A DNA stretch of 64,000 bases. Origin: Myrmaecium sp. VS I D KN 1 (lineage: Eukaryota > Ascomycota > Dothideomycetes > Valsariales > Valsariaceae). The stretch covers positions 1 to 64,000 of the forward strand of contig JADQAV010000063.1 in the NCBI GenBank assembly GCA_019775845.1, read 5' to 3'. Position numbers and translations under genes: made by a program. The number at the start of each line of letters is the position of its first letter. Position 1 is the first letter of the stretch. The notes under the pieces are model-generated. The model searched no databases. It was not told the DNA's origin and saw only the letters and a program-made list of their open reading frames with translations. This document shows positions 21,930 to 32,900 of this stretch, one piece after another.

Positions 21930-22985
21930 AATCGGCAAACGTGATTCGCGATGCTTTCCTGGGACCCCGAGAAGCTTTCCGCAGTGGATGTCGTTACGGC
22001 CGACCCAATCTTGAAAACGTTTTCGAAGAAGAGCAGGAGAAGTTACCGTGAAGAACACACCCTTTTCATCTCCGAGGCCTTGCCTGCAGGCGGTGCGGAT
22101 ACACCCAAGAGAAGTTCTTTCGCAAGGAAGTGATGGCAAGGAATCCCTTCCGATTTACTGTACCTCCATGGCATTCTCTGCAGGCCGCGCGGATACAGCC
22201 GCGTATACATCGTAAAGCTTCCCGTAGATACGGTGTGAAATTACCGTGAAGGATGTTTTTTTGTTTGACCTCTACGGGATGGAAGGCAATAGGCAACCGC
22301 TGCAGTGGGTGCCGGTAGGACGGGCCGCCATCGTACTTTCTATGCTTACGGTCGAGCAATTGAATGTCAAGAAAGGTTGATTTCTTCCTTTGGGTTTGAT
22401 CCGCTTTGAAAAAAGGCAGGAACGGTACTTTACCTTCTGCCGCCGAGAGATCCCCTGCAACCGGTGCAAATGAAGCCAAGCATATGTCGAGCAGGTCTTC
22501 AGAGAAAGGCAGGAAAGTTACTGCAAAGGACACCTCTTCTTCTGCCTCCGAGGATTCCTAGTAATGCAGTCCATGTCGAACCTGGAAAAACTTTGTGAAA
22601 AGCGAAAATAAACTCACTGTCGAGTATGCCTTTTCTTTTGCCTCCGAAGTACCCTCTGCAGTCGGCGTTGATCACGCGAAAGGAGGATGACACCATATCC
22701 AACCATGCAGCCGAGCATATCTGAGCAAGATGGAAATTTTGTAAAGCGGCAAAGTACCTTAGGAAACTTACGCCAGAGAAAATCTTTCTCCTATAGCCTC
22801 CCGAGGTATTCGTCTGCAGTTGACGCACACACACCACTGCGCCGTTGAGCCTCTTCCCTCAAGGGGAGGCATCAAAGTCACTGCGGACGAAACTTTTCCT
22901 TTTCACCTTTCAAGAGAAGGTATTTCGAAGGTCGACTTCCAAAGTTACTGCGAAAGATGGACACTCTCGGCATCCCCAACCGTCT
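21930..22985 (-). repeat. Degenerate tandem array of mini-exon-like units
   Basis: On the minus strand about ten diverged units, most roughly 70-180 bp apart, share a CTGCAG (acceptor-like), a core of about 36 bases containing CTCGGAGGCAGAAG or a close relative, and a donor-like GTAACT, GTGAGT or GTAAGT. Clear cores are 22522-22557 and 22618-22653 (each 36 nt, 12 codons, phase 1 in and out), 22772-22813, 22047-22083, 22882-22917 and 22949-22983. The best two cores encode ILGGRRRGVLC and YFGGKRKGILD, a glycine pair followed by basic residues. Other units have lost a splice-like border or carry frame-changing differences. The pattern fits a gene or gene remnant built of duplicated tiny exons. 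No start exon with a clear signal peptide could be fixed. Confidence 0.55.
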
Positions 22986-23234
22986 TCCCATCATGCCTTT
23001 GCTCACTCCGGTCCCGTACAGTCATCACGAGTACCGACTGCAAAGCGAATCCGCTCACGCCGACAGAAAGCGCAGACGGATGAAGCGAGAAGAAGAGCAA
23101 TTTGTCCGTTTGTCCGTTTGTCCGCTTGAATACATTCTTACGTACGATATCTGCTTCTCGCCGCTGATGTCCGTTTGTGGAAGGAGCGTCCATATAGACC
23201 ACCTGCCACGGCACTCTCTTCGGTCGTCCTTGAA

Positions 23235-23244
23235 TATAAAAAGG
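23235..23244 (+). promoter_or_regulatory. TATA box of the large secreted orphan gene
   Basis: TATAAAAAGG about 100 bp upstream of the chosen start codon at 23338, a good match to a fungal TATA element in the correct position. Confidence 0.55.
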
Positions 23245-23337
23245 CGTGTTTTCCTCACCTCCAATCTGATCATCGACAAAATTTTGTTCCTCCTGCTCCC
23301 TGCCGAGAATCACTTGTCCAAACCCAAACGGTGCAAG

Positions 23338-26244
23338 ATGTTGTGGGCCAAGGTTTTCTTTCTCCTGTGTGCACCGGCACCATGGGGTTCTGCCCGCCCG
23401 CTGTCTAACCCTCCGAGCACGGATATCTTCCAGCCGCAAGATGTCGACCAAGGTCAAGATGTTGACCAAGGACCAGTTGTCAACCAAGGGCAAGATGTCA
23501 ACCAGGGTCAACAGGTCAACCAGGGTCAAGATTACTCCATCGCGCTCGACAAGCCGAGCACAAAGCGCGACCAGAGCTTTTCCCTCGTCCCCAACCTGGC
23601 AAACACGGACGTGGACTTCGGGATCGAGGCTGCGCTTGCCGCCGAGTGGTTCCCCGAGCCCAAGCCTTACGCTGCGCACCAAGACTTCCAATACACCAAG
23701 GACAATATTGGAGGCGCCGCCCTGGCCACGCTGATGAGCGTCGCCCGTGTCAACACGGGTGGTCTGGCGAGGATGGTGATCCCGCGGCACAAGAAGAAGG
23801 GCAATCTCAAGATCATGGGCCCCTTCCCCGGCGTCATCGGCCCCGGCATGTTCTCGAGCTGGGTCTACCGGAAGCTGAAGACGACCTTCCGCGACCAGCC
23901 GGGCATGAAGGTCGAGTGGGAGGCCACGGCCCGCGAGTTCGACGCGTACCTGCGCCACAATGACATCCTCCAGCGGCTCAACAAACATAGCGACGCGCTG
24001 ATCCAGGAGGACTTGGAGCGGGTCCAGCGCGGGCTCGACAAGTTCGAGGGCCGGACGCACACCTACCGCGCCGACGGACAGCCCTGGGACCAGCGCGACC
24101 TCTTCGACGGCAAGCTGTACCGGGACGTGGGCGAGCGCCAGGACTTCCTCCGGGAGATGGACTGGGCGGACCGCAAGCTCCGGGAGGTGACCCAACGTGC
24201 CGATCTCGCGTACGACGACTGGGAAGACGTGATGCGCAACGTCGACAGCAAGACGCTGTTGTCGGACGCGTTCCAGAAGGGCTGCACCGGCGAGAGCCTC
24301 GCCCAGTGCAGCGCACGCCACCTCAACCAGTACTTCGAGCCCAAGGAGTCGATGCGAGCGGCGTCGAAGGCCCGGGAGGCGGAGAAGCGGATGACGCGGA
24401 CGAGGTTGCGGATGGACGAGCTGAAGGTCAAGGCGGAGAACGGCGGGATCAAGAACCACGAGGAGCTCGCCCGGCTGCGGCAGTCGATGAAGACGGCGCT
24501 CGAAGACCGGACGCGGTGGGTGAAGAAGGAGCCGGGCGAGTCCCGCTACTTCCAGAAGCTGTCGAAGGAGTTCATCGACGAGAAGACGGCGTCGTACGAC
24601 AAGCGGGCGCACGCGATCCAGGACCAGATCGATCGGCTGTCGCGGCGGATGCAGAAGGCCACGGTCGACCCCAAGGACCTCGAGCTCGTCGAGAAGATGA
24701 AGAGCGAGCTCGACCGCCAGACCGCCGAGACGCAGCAGGCGTGGAAGGAGTGGAGGGCGGCCTCCCAGAAGGAAGACGCGAAGAAGGACGCGAAGACGAA
24801 GGACGAAGAGGAGCAGCGGAAGAAGAAGTGGAAGGAGGCCAAGCGGAAGTGGAGAGATGCCGAGGACCATGGCAAGGAGCTCCGCGAGCAGATCCAGCAG
24901 TCTCTGAACCCGGAGGCTGTGGTACCACCAGCCGCCGTTCCGCCGGTGCCGCCAGTAGCGGGTCTTCCTGCAGGACTGCCGGACATCGTCATGGAGCCCC
25001 CGGGGGGGGGGGGGGGGGGGGGGGGGGGNNGGGCCCCCCCCCCCCCCCCCCCCTTTTGGAAACCTGGCCGACCAAGTGTCGAATTGGCGGTCGGAGCTGA
25101 ACAGCAAGCCGCTGTCGCAGGCTGGGAAGCACAGCCTGAAAAGGCTGATTGACGAATTCGAAGACCTGGGCAAGAAGGGGGAGAAGGCGCGGAGCGAGTA
25201 TTTCGATCTCACCAAGCCCGGCAAGTTCATCGAGAACCGATGGCTGTACCGGACGACGAAGCCGATGTGGAAGGCCAGCGACGCGCAGAAGCTGATTGAG
25301 AAGAGCAATGCGGGGAAGTCGAAGGGCATCGCGACTAAGATCCTCGAGGGGAGGCGAAAAAGGCCGCGAAGCTGGAACGTTCGATCCAGGACGGGGTCAA
25401 GCACAACCCGCTGCGGAAGTGGATCCTGGGGAACTGGGACCACCTGCACGATTCCAAGACGGCGGACAAGGTCCGGCAGGCGGTGGTGGAGCACGAGAGC
25501 AACGCGAAGCGGATGGGCGAGCGGGAGTTGCGGAAGTGGGAGGCGGAGAAGGACAAGGAGATGAGCGCGCCTCGGAAAGACGAGGAAGGGGAGGGGAAGC
25601 ATTACTCCTCGGAGCATCACTCCTCGGGGCACCGCACGTCCTCGCCTCACACGTCCGCGACCAGTCCGACGAAGAAGGAGACCACGGTCAAGGCGACCTC
25701 GACGGCCAAGGAGCATACGTCCAAACCGCATCACCACTCCTCGTCGTCCCACGAAGCCACGGAGACCCAGCCGACGAAGAATACGCCCGTCGCTGTCACC
25801 GTTACCCAGCCGGCGAAGACTTCCACGAAGACGACCTCGATCAAGGCCACTTCGACAAAGGAGCAAAAGCATGCCTCCGTCGTCGTCACCGTCACTCAGC
25901 CGGCGAAGACGACTTCGAAGAAAACCACGACGACCATGGCCACCTCGCACGAGGCCAGCAGCAGCATGTCGCCGTCTCAAAAGACCGTCCTCGTCACCGC
26001 AACCGTGACGGAAAGCCCGAAGCACAAGCACGAGTCCACGCCCACGCCCACGCCCAAGCCCACGCCCACATCCACGCCCACGCCCACGTCCACGCCCACG
26101 TCCACGCCCACGTCCACGCCGGCACCGATAGATGAGGGCGATTCAAAGGGGCATCATCATCATCATCATCATCATCATCACCATGGTGGGATAATGGGGA
26201 AGTTGGGTCGGCATTGTATACTTGCTTGTTGGCGTCATGGGTAG
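23338..26244 (+). CDS. Large secreted repeat-rich orphan protein (contains assembly gap)
   Basis: The start at 23338 gives a signal peptide (MLWAKVFFLLCAPAPWGSA); the longer open frame upstream runs into the repeat array and has no leader. Residues 35-64 are five hexapeptide repeats of the type DVNQGQ. A central part of over 500 residues is Lys/Glu/Arg-rich, helical and probably coiled-coil (EAEKRMTRTRLRMDEL, EEEQRKKKWKEAKRK). A Pro/Val-rich linker meets a poly-G/poly-C run with two N at 25029-25030. After the gap the frame continues (LIDEFEDLGKKGEKARS), then changes once near 25345-25358, where a G run looks one base short. The C-terminal 220 residues are Ser/Thr/Lys-rich with VTVTQPAKT repeats, Thr-Pro repeats, and 11 consecutive His. 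It is probably cell-wall or extracellular. No known domain. Confidence 0.7.
25002..25053. other. Assembly gap artefact: poly-G, NN, poly-C
   Basis: A run of about 27 G, two unresolved bases, three G, then 20 C. Palindromic G/C homopolymers around N typically mark a bad join. The reading frame and protein length of the surrounding gene cannot be trusted across it. Confidence 0.85.
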
Positions 26245-27215
26245 GTTGGTTGGGTTTGGTTGGGATGGGCCTTTTTTTTGTCTTCTTCTTCTTCCTTTCC
26301 TGCTTCTGATTCTGCTTCTGCTTCTTCGAAGCCCTATATTCTTTGTTTTTTGGTAGGAGAGTTTGCAATATAACGATTGCCGTGTGTGGAAGCCTGTTCT
26401 TCGTGAGCGGTTCGTGGTGATTCCTGGACTTGGGTTGAATGAGAAAAGCTCGGTGGTCATACATAGGTAAGTAATGGGCTTACCTTGTGGTAGTACTCTC
26501 TAAGGTCCAACCAACTTCCATTTTCCGCGTCGTCAACATCCCTCCGAAATCCTATTTTTCTCCGCTCTCCTTTCCGCCAGGCCATCCTGCCCTACCTTGC
26601 CCTGTCCCGCCCCATCCACAATCTCCACACACCATCAAGCGGAACGGCATCAATGGCGCCAACGGGGCACTCCTCACCAGACCAGACGATGGTGCAAGAA
26701 AGAAACAAGCAAAAAGGATAGGCAGCCCATCAGGCAGCTAACACCCACCAGAAGCCCGAATGGATTGGGCGATTGTGTAGTAGCGATAAATATCTTGACA
26801 GAGATATATATACGGTACATACATACATGCAGTACAGACGGGCCAAAAAAAATTCGACCAAGCAGACCGATGTGATTTGTTTTACGGTGTTTGACATGCA
26901 TTTGGCCAATGCTCAGCAACGTCAAACTTTATCGCGCACAAGAAAGGAGAAATGAAAAGGGAGAAGTCGAAAGCAATGAGAGTGAAAGGAGAGTAGACGA
27001 AGAAAAAAAAGATATCATGAAAAATCATCACCAACCACAAGTCAATAATGAATCAATCAAATCAAATCACATCAAGAGCAAACGCAAATGTAACCTCACC
27101 CCCAAAGAACAAGAACAAGAAACAGGAAAAAAAAAAACATAATCAACCACACCCTTCCCTCCCCTCCCTCCCTCCCCTCTCTCTCTCTCTCTCTCTCATT
27201 CTCTCCACATCCCAT
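26245..27215. other. Intergenic between convergent genes
   Basis: T-rich then A-rich sequence with a (CT)n microsatellite at about 27180-27197. No coding signal was seen. Confidence 0.55.
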
Positions 27216-27501
27216 CTACTTCCCCTCCGCCGGTGGGCTTCCCGGCCCTCTCGTGAGATTATACCACCACTTCTCAAACACGCCGGGCTTCCCGATGCGC
27301 GCATCGGTCATGCTCTGGCGCCGGGCGACATGGTCCGCGTCCTGGGGTCTGTTGGCGGCGTAGAGGGAGGCGTAGAGGGTGTTGGATGACTGGTTGAATG
27401 GGTTAGCCGGGGTTTGGTTGGAAGGGAAGGGTTTGATGGGGAAGGGGGGAGGAGGGATGGGGCTTACCCGCCGACGACCGCTGGGGGAGGAGGGGGTGTC
27501 T

Positions 27502-27533
<32 letters not shown>

Positions 27534-27614
27534 GGAAGAGGTGGAGGAGGTGGAGTCTTTGCGTTGCTGTTGCTGATGCTGGTCGGTGGTGTTGTTGCTG
27601 TGTGCGTCGGCCAT
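27216..27614 (-). CDS. Small conidiation-type protein (CON-8-like)
   Basis: Two exons (27468-27614, 27216-27389), phase 0, joined across a 78-bp intron with GTAAG, a GCTAAC branch site about 14 bases before the CAG. The product is 106 aa. The start at 27614 sits in an ACCATGG context; a longer frame begins at 27668 but adds nothing family-like. Residues 27-37 are an Asn run from a (GTT)n microsatellite. The conserved part is the C-terminal 50 residues, with ARRQSMTDARIGKPG and FEKWWYNLTRGPG. This tail occurs in short fungal proteins linked to conidiation and light or starvation response in Neurospora. A long T/G-rich 5' region precedes it. Molecular function is unknown, and the assignment rests on recall of the family pattern. 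Confidence 0.7.
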
Positions 27615-29481
27615 GGTGGGAACGGTGTGGTTTTGGGTGGAGTATTTTTGGTGGAAGGGGGATGGCATTTGATCTGGAGGCTTTTCTCTCGTCTGCTTTT
27701 GTTCTTGGTGAGATTGTTGGGATGGTTTGACGGTTAGCTGGTTAGTTGTAGGAGATCGATGACGAGGCGAGGCAGTTGTTTGTTTGATGATTCGATAGAT
27801 GACGGAAGATGAAGAAAGGAAGGTTTCTTTCTCCAGAAAGCGGGGTAGGTGAGTGGACGTATATATCTATACCTGAGCACGAAGGAGGGGTGGAGGGTAA
27901 GGTAGCTACCTAGGTAGGTAGTTACATAGTTACATAGTTAGTCAGTCACACCTTGCTTAACTCCAAACCCCGCGTCGGCCGACACGAGCGAGCGACCGAG
28001 CCCAGCCAGCCATTCAACCAGTCAGCCAGTCAGCCAGTCAGCCAGCGGATGATGCTTACACAGCCGTCATGGATGAATGACGGGATGATGAAGAAGGATG
28101 GAGGGGAATATGGAAGGAGGGATGGATGAATGATGCGTAACCAACCGAAAACGGGCAAGCGCGCCATGGGTAGGGACAAAGGGCGGACTTCCCATGATCA
28201 TCCATACAAGACCCCCCAACGGTAATTGTGAATCGCAGTCCAATGAGCAGGCATCGGATTTACACCGACGGTGCTAGGAATTATGGGCACGGCGGTGATT
28301 GGTGTGGTACATGGTACTGCTTTGTAGGTACTTTTATATACAAGGGATCCCTTACCTTTTCACCCCGCAAAGATCTGCGTCATACATAGCCGCGCCGTCC
28401 CCATTCGCCCCACGCTTCCCGCCGCGAACCGACGGGGCCGGGACGATCACGTAGGAGTTACAGACGTCGGAAGAAACGAAGGCAGCCAGCGCCCCTTCCG
28501 AAGCATCGATATATGAACTTCGATATCATCATATTCACAGCGGTTTCACTCAACGCAAACCCTATGTTTGCAGTAGTTATAAATGATCAGTGAATACATT
28601 TCGCAAGGTGTGGATGTGTGAGTGTTGATTCTTCCCCGCATCCCTGTCTTTCCCTCCCCCACCTCCCCCACACCCATCTCCACATCCACTCCGTTTCGCT
28701 ACTGACAAGTGACCCTTGAACATCCCTCACTATCATACGTATATATATACCTCGCTGACCAGAGACTCAAATATACTAATGATTTCCATCGCTTCATCTC
28801 TCTTAACCCGAAATCCTAGATCTGCGAAAAAAGGAAGAAAAAAAGGAGAAATAAGAGAAAGAAAAGAGGCGTAAAGAGGTGTGGAACTGAAGATCTACTC
28901 GAACTAAAGTACCGGTGTGAGCCCACAAGAAACAATAAAGCTAATTCCGTTCTCATTCTTCCAATGGAGCTCCCATATCCTCATCTTCACATCCGCTCAA
29001 ACCCTCTGTCTTTCCGTTTCTTGAAAACCCAGAAAGCATCCATCGCGACCTGGAGATCGCCCTCCGCGACCTAGGAAGCACCCACCCGCGCCCTAGAAAG
29101 CACCCAACCGCGACCTAGGAAGCACCCAACCGCACGCGTGTAACTTCTTAAGAAACAACAAAGCCCAACCGTCCTCCTCCTCTGTGAGATAGGGGACGCC
29201 CACTCAAATCTCCTACCACTGCGCTGCGAACGGCCTTAATAGTATCCGTAGCGTGCTCCACCCCATCCCATCCCGCCGCTACCGTGGCTTCACGCTCGAC
29301 CAACCAACGGTCTAGAGATCGTCCCCGACGACGCGCGGATCTGATATTCGCTGACGCGGGGCGCGCGCACAGCCCTTGAGGACAGCGCGCAAAACCGACA
29401 ACACCGTTGATGCTGTCCACCTTCTGCATGGGAGGTAAGATACTGTGCGCCTCCGGGTGAATCTCGCGAGAATGAGGTGAG
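27615..29481. other. Intergenic with short tandem repeats
   Basis: It holds the 5' region of the CON-8-like gene, an 8-bp tandem CAGCCAGT (28015-28046), GTTACATA and GTAGGTA short repeats near 27910-27950, and three units of a 22-bp repeat starting CGCGACCTAGGAAG (29065-29130). No gene seen. Confidence 0.55.
29065..29130. repeat. Three-unit 22-bp tandem repeat
   Basis: Units at 29065-29086, 29087-29108 and 29109-29130 share the core CGCGACCTAGGAAGCACCCA with two or three substitutions. Confidence 0.7.
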
Positions 29482-29984
29482 TCAGGCGGAAAGTATGCCG
29501 GGATCCCGAAAACCTGATGCAAGCGAGCCGGTCGCGGTGGTCCCAGGGCTTTCCGTCGGTCGACCGGGGAGTATGTAGGTATCCCGCGCTGCAATAGGAA
29601 TTTCGGGTCCTGGCGCTTGCAGCGCGCATTTCCCCGACGACGACTGAGGTTCCGACAATCGCTGACGAGATCAATGACCGTCAGGACTACGAACACCCCA
29701 TTAGCCGGCGACGTTCAACTCAAAAAGAAGCAAGAACGTCAGCCAGAAGCACTCACCTCCCTTTTCCCCTCCACCCGCCCTTCACTGATCGCGCACCGCT
29801 CAACCGCAGCGCGCGCAACATGGAACGCGGGACTGGCGCACATTTCTGGTGCCGTTGCACACAGGAGCAAGATAATCCATCGCAAGAGGACGCGGCGAGC
29901 CTTGAGAGAAAAGACGTTAGTCGCACGTGAGAACGAGAGCAGGGCAGGACAGGACAGACATACCATGGGAGTAGTCCGAGGCAT
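29482..29984 (-). CDS. Tentative small secreted protein (about 114 aa)
   Basis: Proposed exons: 29964-29984, 29757-29900 and 29482-29661, with GTATG and GTGAG donors and CTCAAG and GTCAG acceptors; all phases are 0. The first two exons give a short basic start and a hydrophobic segment (VLLRWIILLLCATAPEMCASP), a credible signal peptide, then VARAAVERCAISEGRVEG. The third exon is Pro/Gly/Ser-rich without a recognised motif. Another frame through the same exon 3 stays open for 180 codons but does not join exon 2 in phase. The leader and two good splice sites are the main support. It lacks a known family and may be a fungal effector-like gene or a chance model. Confidence 0.35.
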
Positions 29985-32900
29985 GTTTTCCGGGTGAGAT
30001 AGGAGGCGAGAAGTGTTGAGGTGTGTCCTGATACGGATTCCGACAAGCCCCCATGCGCTTTTCCCGGGTTCGTGCCACGGGGGTCCCTGATGAGCCTGAT
30101 GACAGCCGGGCAAAGGGGCGGAGGAGGGTGATATTTGTGGTATGTGGGTGGAGTGGACGACGAGGGTAGGGGTCGTGCGAAGAGAAATCCCGGGCAGACA
30201 AAGCATCATCTCCATCATCGAGAAGGAGGTCGAACGGTGCGTGGATGGATGGATTGGATGAGTGAAAGGGAAGAAGAAGCACAGTGAGTCGAGGTTCGGA
30301 TAGGGATTTATAGTAGGTTGCGGATATGATGGACGGTTGGTTGTTTCCCTCCTACCTACAGAGGGCAACGGCTGAAGTGAACGGAATGACCGTGTCGCAT
30401 GAAACATGGACCCCCCCTCGAACTTGCGCAGGGCCGCGTCGTTTCCGTATATAGTAGGGACGTTGGTGGTTACCATACGTTTACACTTTGTACCTGGGCA
30501 CCGACGACCGTCAGGCACATCCGCGTCCAAGGCATCGATATGGGAAAGACGACCAATCCACCATTCCAAGCTCCTTCCATGCCCTACCTGCAGCAGCGAT
30601 CTGCGTATTCTGAGTCGAAACCAGTAGGAATTACGCTCGATAACGATCGGCAGTTCATCACCGCATCACAACTCAAACAGCCTGAGCGACCCAAGCAAGC
30701 AGGGAAAGCGGCAGCGGCGCTCCCCACGATATTTACGATTCGCTGCACGCTTCCATCTCTCGCTGCGCCTGTCCTTGCAACGCATACATCCAACCACTGC
30801 AATGCGCACTAAACCGGAAAGCACACATCGCCGCCATTTCCTCCTCCACCACCACATCCCCTCCGAAAGGCGACAGAAAGTGCCAAAGCGCACCTTCCCG
30901 GCCCGCGAAAGGGGCGACATTTTAATTTCCGAGGCGGTCGTGGAGCCGGTGCAGCGACTGGCAGAACGGGCTACACTGTCTAGCTAGCCAGGCGCAGTCG
31001 GCGGCGTAGATGAAGGTGCGAGCCTGTCGCAGTGCCTTCTCGCGTGACCTCTGTGGTAGGAAGGCGGGTTCTGGAAATGGATCGCGAGGGGACGATGTTT
31101 GGAGTGGAGGAAGGAGGGATGGTTCAACGGGAGCAGAGGGGGAGTGAAGGAAGGAATGAGTTGGAGTGCTGGGGGGTGGCAGTGGGATGGAAGAAGGAGA
31201 TGAAGGGAGGGATTGGTGACGGGTTGCAGCGGGCGATGGTGATTGAGCGACGGATAAGAAAAGAATGCGAAGGAATGGCGAACGGATAAAAATCAAGTGC
31301 ACGTCTCTGATAGACAGAATAGCCCCAATGAAGGTATTGATGGATACCTAATATGCGCGAGGCCTTGTACCCAAAAGCCAGAACCCCCCATTTTGGTTTC
31401 TGCGCACTCCCACAGCGACCGAGTCGCACGACTTTTCTTTTCACCGTCGCAAGTAAACCAACATTTTCCGTCTGCGGAACACGTTTGCCGAAACATACAC
31501 CACCGGGACGGAATCACGACAGAACGAGCTGATCACGAGAAACAAAAAAAAGAAAGAAAGAAAGAAGAGGAAGGCGAAGAGAGAATGAGATGGTGCCAAC
31601 CGCGCGGATTGACACAATACACGCAACGCAAATACACGCGGTACAGCAGCAAGCTCTGATATATGCGGGCAAGCAGAGACGCGCATCAAATCAAGCGATT
31701 GGTCAGGGTGAGAGAGGAGAAAAGAGGACTGAAATTCGAAGAGATATGGAAGATGCGACAAGTCGATCGGAGATTTAGAAGGTGTCGGACAGAGGAGAGA
31801 TGGGAACGGACGTGACGTAGAGAGTGGATATCTCCCTTGTTCTCGCAATGTGGACAGTGAGGACATGCTCGACCGGGCAAAGACATCCATCTGTATTTCT
31901 TCCGTTGCGTCCGTTGGGGGCAGTCATGCAACTTTCCCCACGGGGAGAAGGCGATGAGAAATACTGTAATCTTGCCATGCACCTACCTGTTGCGTCGGCT
32001 GTCGAATACTCATCCAGCACCGTAACACCCTCGGCCTGTCTACCCCTCATCCTGAGCTTCTCCGCCGCTCGACTCTCTCACTCATAACGACCCTCACCCC
32101 GCCGAGCGACGAACCTACGTACTCCCCATCGACCGACAGTAGCCACGTTATTCCGTCAGAACTCGAAGAACCATCCGCCATCCTCCCCAACTTCCCCGCA
32201 TCCTCGTACCAAAAAACCGTACGTACACACGTCTGCGCATCTCTCTCGCCATTGTATTTCCTCGGTTATACCCCCTCATACCTTAGTAGGAAGCCACGAG
32301 CACTTCCCGCTGCCGCAGAAAGAACCGCGTATACCCGCTGCCTTTCTCAGATCGTGGTGTTTCGGTTTCGATATCCTCGGGAAACAAGTCTAGCTGAAAC
32401 GCGGGGATGCGCAGGTGACAGGAGGACGGTGGACGGTGGTGGTTGGAGAGTGAAAGGAAGATCGCATCCTTCAGATGAAGACGAAGCACTTCGAATCCTG
32501 CGCCATCTCGTAAACCTGCCTAAAGAAGCAGTAGACCGGCGGAGAGAGGCGAGGGGGCCGCACGATGGTGGGTGAGGTGAGGTTGGGTGTGACAGAATGC
32601 AATGCTCAGGATTCGCTCGGTGCCTGGCCCGCTTGGCACCTTGGGCACACCTCGGGTATCTACGTGCCGACGTCATCGGCAGTGCAGCACCGTGTGCAGG
32701 GTGGCATCATCAGCCCTACAGAGGACCACCTATTTTGTATTACAGTTATACCGAGAGCGAAGCGAACAACACACACGGTGAGATCGAGCATGAACTGGAT
32801 CGTTCTGCGGATGCAGTTTCGTCACAACTGTGAGCCTGTATACAATGACCGGATTGCCCTGCTCCTCCGGAAAACCCCGAAGTCTTCGGTCGCATTGCGG

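Noticed and set aside
21930-22985. Assignment of the mini-exon array to a known RiPP (dikaritin) precursor
   Set aside because: Dibasic sites alone are weak evidence; no leader, no conserved core peptide and no UstYa-type partner gene are in the window.
22945-26031. A 1028-codon open frame on the minus strand
   Set aside because: It mirrors the secreted orphan's GC-rich codons, spans the N gap, and is Leu/Arg-rich low complexity without domains; it is a shadow of the plus-strand gene.
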